This document shows, in pieces, positions 61,566 to 64,000 of a DNA stretch of 64,000 bases. This DNA is from Streptomyces sp. LaPpAH-108. Its GTDB lineage: Bacteria > Actinomycetota > Actinomycetes > Streptomycetales > Streptomycetaceae. Position numbers and translations under genes: made by a program. The stretch's first letter is position 1; each line of letters opens with the position of its first letter. The stretch is taken from contig NZ_KB891987.1 in assembly GCF_000373625.1 (NCBI RefSeq), positions 186,001 to 250,000 on the forward strand, in the 5' to 3' direction. The notes beneath the pieces are model-generated. The model ran no database searches and was not told where the DNA came from. It saw nothing but the letters and a program-made list of their open reading frames with translations.

Positions 61566-62555
61566 CTACAGCTTGCGCAGGCGCAGGCGTTGGACCGTGT
61601 GGTCGGGGCCCTTGCGCAGGACGAGGCCGGCGCGGCCTCGGGTGGGGGCGATGTTCTCGACCAGGTTGGGCTTGTTGATCGTGCGCCACAGGCCGCGTGC
61701 GTAGTCCAGGGCCTCCTCCTCGGAGACCTGGGTGTACTTGCGGAAGTACGAGTCCGGGTCCTGGAAGGCGGTCTGGCGCAGTTTCTTGAAGCGGTCGAGG
61801 TACCAGCGCTCGATGTCCTCGGCGCTCGCGTCGACGTACACGCTGAAGTCGAAGTAGTCAGCGAGGCCGACGCGGGTGCGGCCGTCCTTGCCGGGCAGGG
61901 CGGGCTGGAGGACGTTCAGGCCCTCCACGATCAGGATGTCCGGGCGGCGGACGGTGAGCTTCTCGCCGGGGACGATGTCGTAGATCAGGTGGGAGTAGAC
62001 GGGGGCGGTGACCTCGTCCTTGCCCGCCTTGATGTCGGCGACGAAGCGGGTGAGGGCGCGGCGGTCGTACGACTCCGGGAAGCCCTTCCTGGACATCAGG
62101 CCGCGCGCCTGGAGCTCCTTGGTCGGCAGCAGGAAGCCGTCCGTCGTGACCAGCTCGACGCGGGGGTGCTCGGGCCAGCGGGACAGCAGGGCCTGGAGGA
62201 GACGGGCCACGGTGGACTTGCCGACCGCGACGGAGCCCGCGACGCCTATCACGAAGGGCGTGCCCGACTGGGAGCCCTTCTCGCCGAGGAAGGTGTTCAG
62301 CGCGCTTCTGAGGCCGTCGGTGGCGCCGACGTAGAGATTCAGCAGGCGCGAGAGCGGCAGATAGATGTCCCGCACCTCGTCGAGATCGATCACATCGCCC
62401 AGCCCCCGCAGCTTCTCCACCTCCTCGGCGGTGAGCGGCAACGGCGTCTTGTGACGCAGCGCGCTCCATTCGGCACGGGTGAGATCGACATAGGGAGTCG
62501 CCTCCGGCCGGTGCCGGTGGGCGCTCCTCGGGAACTCGGAGACCGGTGAGATCAC
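61566..62555 (-). CDS. coaA: Pantothenate kinase, type I
   Basis: First enzyme of coenzyme A synthesis, phosphorylating pantothenate. The 329 residues carry the P-loop [46 protein letters not shown] and [16 protein letters not shown] start (complement of 62553-62555). In E. coli this type is feedback inhibited by CoA; not testable here. Confidence 0.95.
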   Translation of the reverse strand: MISPVSEFPRSAHRHRPEATPYVDLTRAEWSALRHKTPLPLTAEEVEKLRGLGDVIDLDEVRDIYLPLSRLLNLYVGATDGLRSALNTFLGEKGSQSGTPFVIGVAGSVAVGKSTVARLLQALLSRWPEHPRVELVTTDGFLLPTKELQARGLMSRKGFPESYDRRALTRFVADIKAGKDEVTAPVYSHLIYDIVPGEKLTVRRPDILIVEGLNVLQPALPGKDGRTRVGLADYFDFSVYVDASAEDIERWYLDRFKKLRQTAFQDPDSYFRKYTQVSEEEALDYARGLWRTINKPNLVENIAPTRGRAGLVLRKGPDHTVQRLRLRKL

Positions 62556-62601
62556 ATTCCATTGTTAACGGAGTTTGAACGGGCGCGTGAGGTGGGGTAC
62601 G

Positions 62602-62856
62602 TCACGCCGGGCGCCGGGCCTCGGCGTGCTTCGGCGCGGGCGGCGGCCCGATCAGGGCCGCCGCCAGGGCTTCTCCTGTCAGCTCGACCACCACGGCGTC
62701 GTTCCGCACGGTCGCGGGCAGCCGGGCGTACGTCCCCCCGTCGCACAGGAACGCCCCGCTGCGCGGCACCGAGCGGACGGTGTCCAGGTCCAGGGGGACG
62801 GGCGTGTCACGCGGCGGGGGCGGGGTGATTCTGGGGGGTTTCTGAGCTGGGCTCAA
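62602..62856 (-). CDS. Doubtful small ORF upstream of glmS
   Basis: The segment VPLDLDTVRSVPRSGAFLCD, then GGTYARLPATVRNDAVVVEL and TGEALAAALIGPP, shows strong GC3 bias in this frame and reads like protein. No ATG or GTG start exists in frame near it: TTG at 62856 (complement of 62854-62856) is the nearest possible, without a ribosome binding site. It may be a real small gene with an atypical start or a truncated one. Family not recognised. It is divergent from glmS. Confidence 0.35.
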   Translation of the reverse strand: MSPAQKPPRITPPPPRDTPVPLDLDTVRSVPRSGAFLCDGGTYARLPATVRNDAVVVELTGEALAAALIGPPPAPKHAEARRPA

Positions 62857-62995
62857 GTGTGTCCGGTTTGGGGGAACTTGGGTGGGGGGTGGTCGGTCAA
62901 GTGCCCCGCACAGGGGTGCGTACCGCCGTGGGAATTTCCGAAATCGGGCACGCGGCGGCTCTTTTGGGGGCGGGAATGATCGTAGGCTGCCGCGC

Positions 62996-64000
62996 ATGTG
63001 CGGAATCGTGGGATACGTGGGAGCGCGGTCGGCGCTCGAAGTCGTGATGGCGGGGCTGAAGCGGCTGGAGTACCGGGGGTACGACTCCGCCGGGGTCGCG
63101 GTGCTCGCGGACGGGGGGCTGGCGTCGGCCAAGCGGGCCGGGAAGCTGGTCAACCTGGAGAAGGAGCTGGCCGAGCGGCCGTTGCCCGCCGGGACGACCG
63201 GGATCGGGCACACCCGGTGGGCCACGCACGGCGGCCCGACGGACGCCAACGCCCACCCGCACCTGGACAACGCGGGCCGGGTCGCCGTCGTGCACAACGG
63301 CATCATCGAGAACTTCGCGGTGCTGCGCGCCGAACTCGCCGAGCGCGGGCACGCCCTGGCCTCCGAGACCGACACCGAGGTCGTCGCGCACCTGCTGGCC
63401 GAGGAGTACTCCGCGACGGCCGACCTCGCGGAGGCGATGCGGCTGGTGTGCCGCCGTCTGGAGGGCGCCTTCACCCTGGTCGCCGTGCACGCGGACGCCC
63501 CGGACGTGGTCGTCGGCGCCCGCCGCAACTCCCCGCTGGTGGTGGGCGTGGGCGAGGGCGAGTCGTTCCTCGCCTCCGACGTCGCCGCCTTCATCGCGCA
63601 CACCCGCGACGCGCTCGAACTGGGCCAGGACCAGGTCGTCGAGCTGCGCCGCGAGGGCGTGACCGTGACGGACTTCGACGGCTCCCCGGCCGAGGTCCGC
63701 GCCTTCCACGTCGACTGGGACGTCTCGGCCGCCGAGAAGGGCGGCTACGACTACTTCATGCTCAAGGAGATCGCCGAGCAGCCCAAGGCCGTCGCCGACA
63801 CCCTGCTGGGCCGCGTCGACCCCTCCGGCTCGCTCACCCTGGACGAGGTGCGCATCGGCGCGGCCGAGCTGCGCGAGGTGGACAAGGTCGTCATCGTCGC
63901 CTGCGGTACGGCCTTCCACGCGGGCCTGATCGCCAAGTACGCCATCGAGCACTGGACCCGCATCCCCTGCGAGGTCGAGCTGGCGAGCGAGTTCCGCTAC
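62996..64000 (+). CDS. glmS: Glutamine-fructose-6-phosphate aminotransferase (partial, 3' end outside window)
   Basis: Makes glucosamine-6-phosphate from fructose-6-phosphate and glutamine, the substrate of GlmM. The visible 335 residues hold the N-terminal nucleophile glutaminase domain (MCGIVGYVG with catalytic Cys2, LEYRGYDSAGVAV, GHTRWATHG) and the start of the first isomerase domain (VIVACGTAFHAGLIAKYAIE). The second isomerase domain lies beyond the window. ATG at 62996 is required because Cys must follow Met. Confidence 0.96.
   Translation, partial: MCGIVGYVGARSALEVVMAGLKRLEYRGYDSAGVAVLADGGLASAKRAGKLVNLEKELAERPLPAGTTGIGHTRWATHGGPTDANAHPHLDNAGRVAVVHNGIIENFAVLRAELAERGHALASETDTEVVAHLLAEEYSATADLAEAMRLVCRRLEGAFTLVAVHADAPDVVVGARRNSPLVVGVGEGESFLASDVAAFIAHTRDALELGQDQVVELRREGVTVTDFDGSPAEVRAFHVDWDVSAAEKGGYDYFMLKEIAEQPKAVADTLLGRVDPSGSLTLDEVRIGAAELREVDKVVIVACGTAFHAGLIAKYAIEHWTRIPCEVELASEFRY

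Overview
This window is chromosomal DNA from a high-GC actinobacterium, almost certainly a Streptomyces. The evidence is the very high GC content with strong G/C bias at third codon positions, frequent GTG starts, a TTG start for rpoB, actinobacterial-type NusG and ribosomal proteins, and a gene order that, from memory, matches the S. coelicolor core chromosome from the second nuo cluster to glmS. The assignment rests on gene content and order; no search was run.

Layout. 1-5977: the end of a respiratory complex I operon (nuoJ, partial, to nuoN) with start/stop overlaps. 6111-10312: an HtpX-like M48 protease coupled to a YccF-family membrane protein, a GlsB/YeaQ-type membrane protein, a small hypothetical gene, a YajQ-family protein, tRNA-Tyr, a secreted lamin-tail-domain protein and a small Cys-motif protein. 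10350-12340: an NAD(P)-binding protein and an amidohydrolase-fold protein whose catalytic residues look eroded. 12661-19406: tRNA-Thr, tRNA-Met, rpmG, a pair of MaoC-type dehydratase genes, murB, a divergent NAD(P)-binding/TetR pair with two matching operators, adenosine deaminase, an aspartate-type aminotransferase and tRNA-Trp.

19514-33329: the secE-nusG, rplK-rplA, rplJ-rplL and rpoB-rpoC transcription/translation block, interrupted by a lipoprotein gene and ending with a DUF1707 protein. 33656-38002: the str operon (rpsL, rpsG, fusA, tuf). Between tuf and rpsJ lies about 1.3 kb with a frameshifted, truncated gene remnant and the rpsJ promoter. 39381-49191: the S10 and spc ribosomal operons (rpsJ to rplO). 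49379-56792: secY-adk-map, then infA-rpmJ-rpsM-rpsK-rpoA-rplQ-truA. 58074-59080: rplM-rpsI. The end holds glmM, coaA with a DUF389 gene, a doubtful small ORF and the start of glmS.

The genes work as housekeeping modules: energy conversion (nuo), RNA polymerase core (rpoA, rpoB, rpoC) with NusG, most of the ribosome, initiation and elongation factors, protein export and N-terminal maturation (secE, secY, map), and amino-sugar and wall-precursor synthesis (glmS, glmM, murB). No CRISPR array, insertion sequence, prophage or recognisable defence system was seen. The most interesting signals are a hairpin element repeated ahead of rpsL, tuf and rpsJ, the doubly frameshifted remnant between tuf and rpsJ, the apparently inactivated amidohydrolase, the twin TetR operators, and nested inverted repeats between map and infA.
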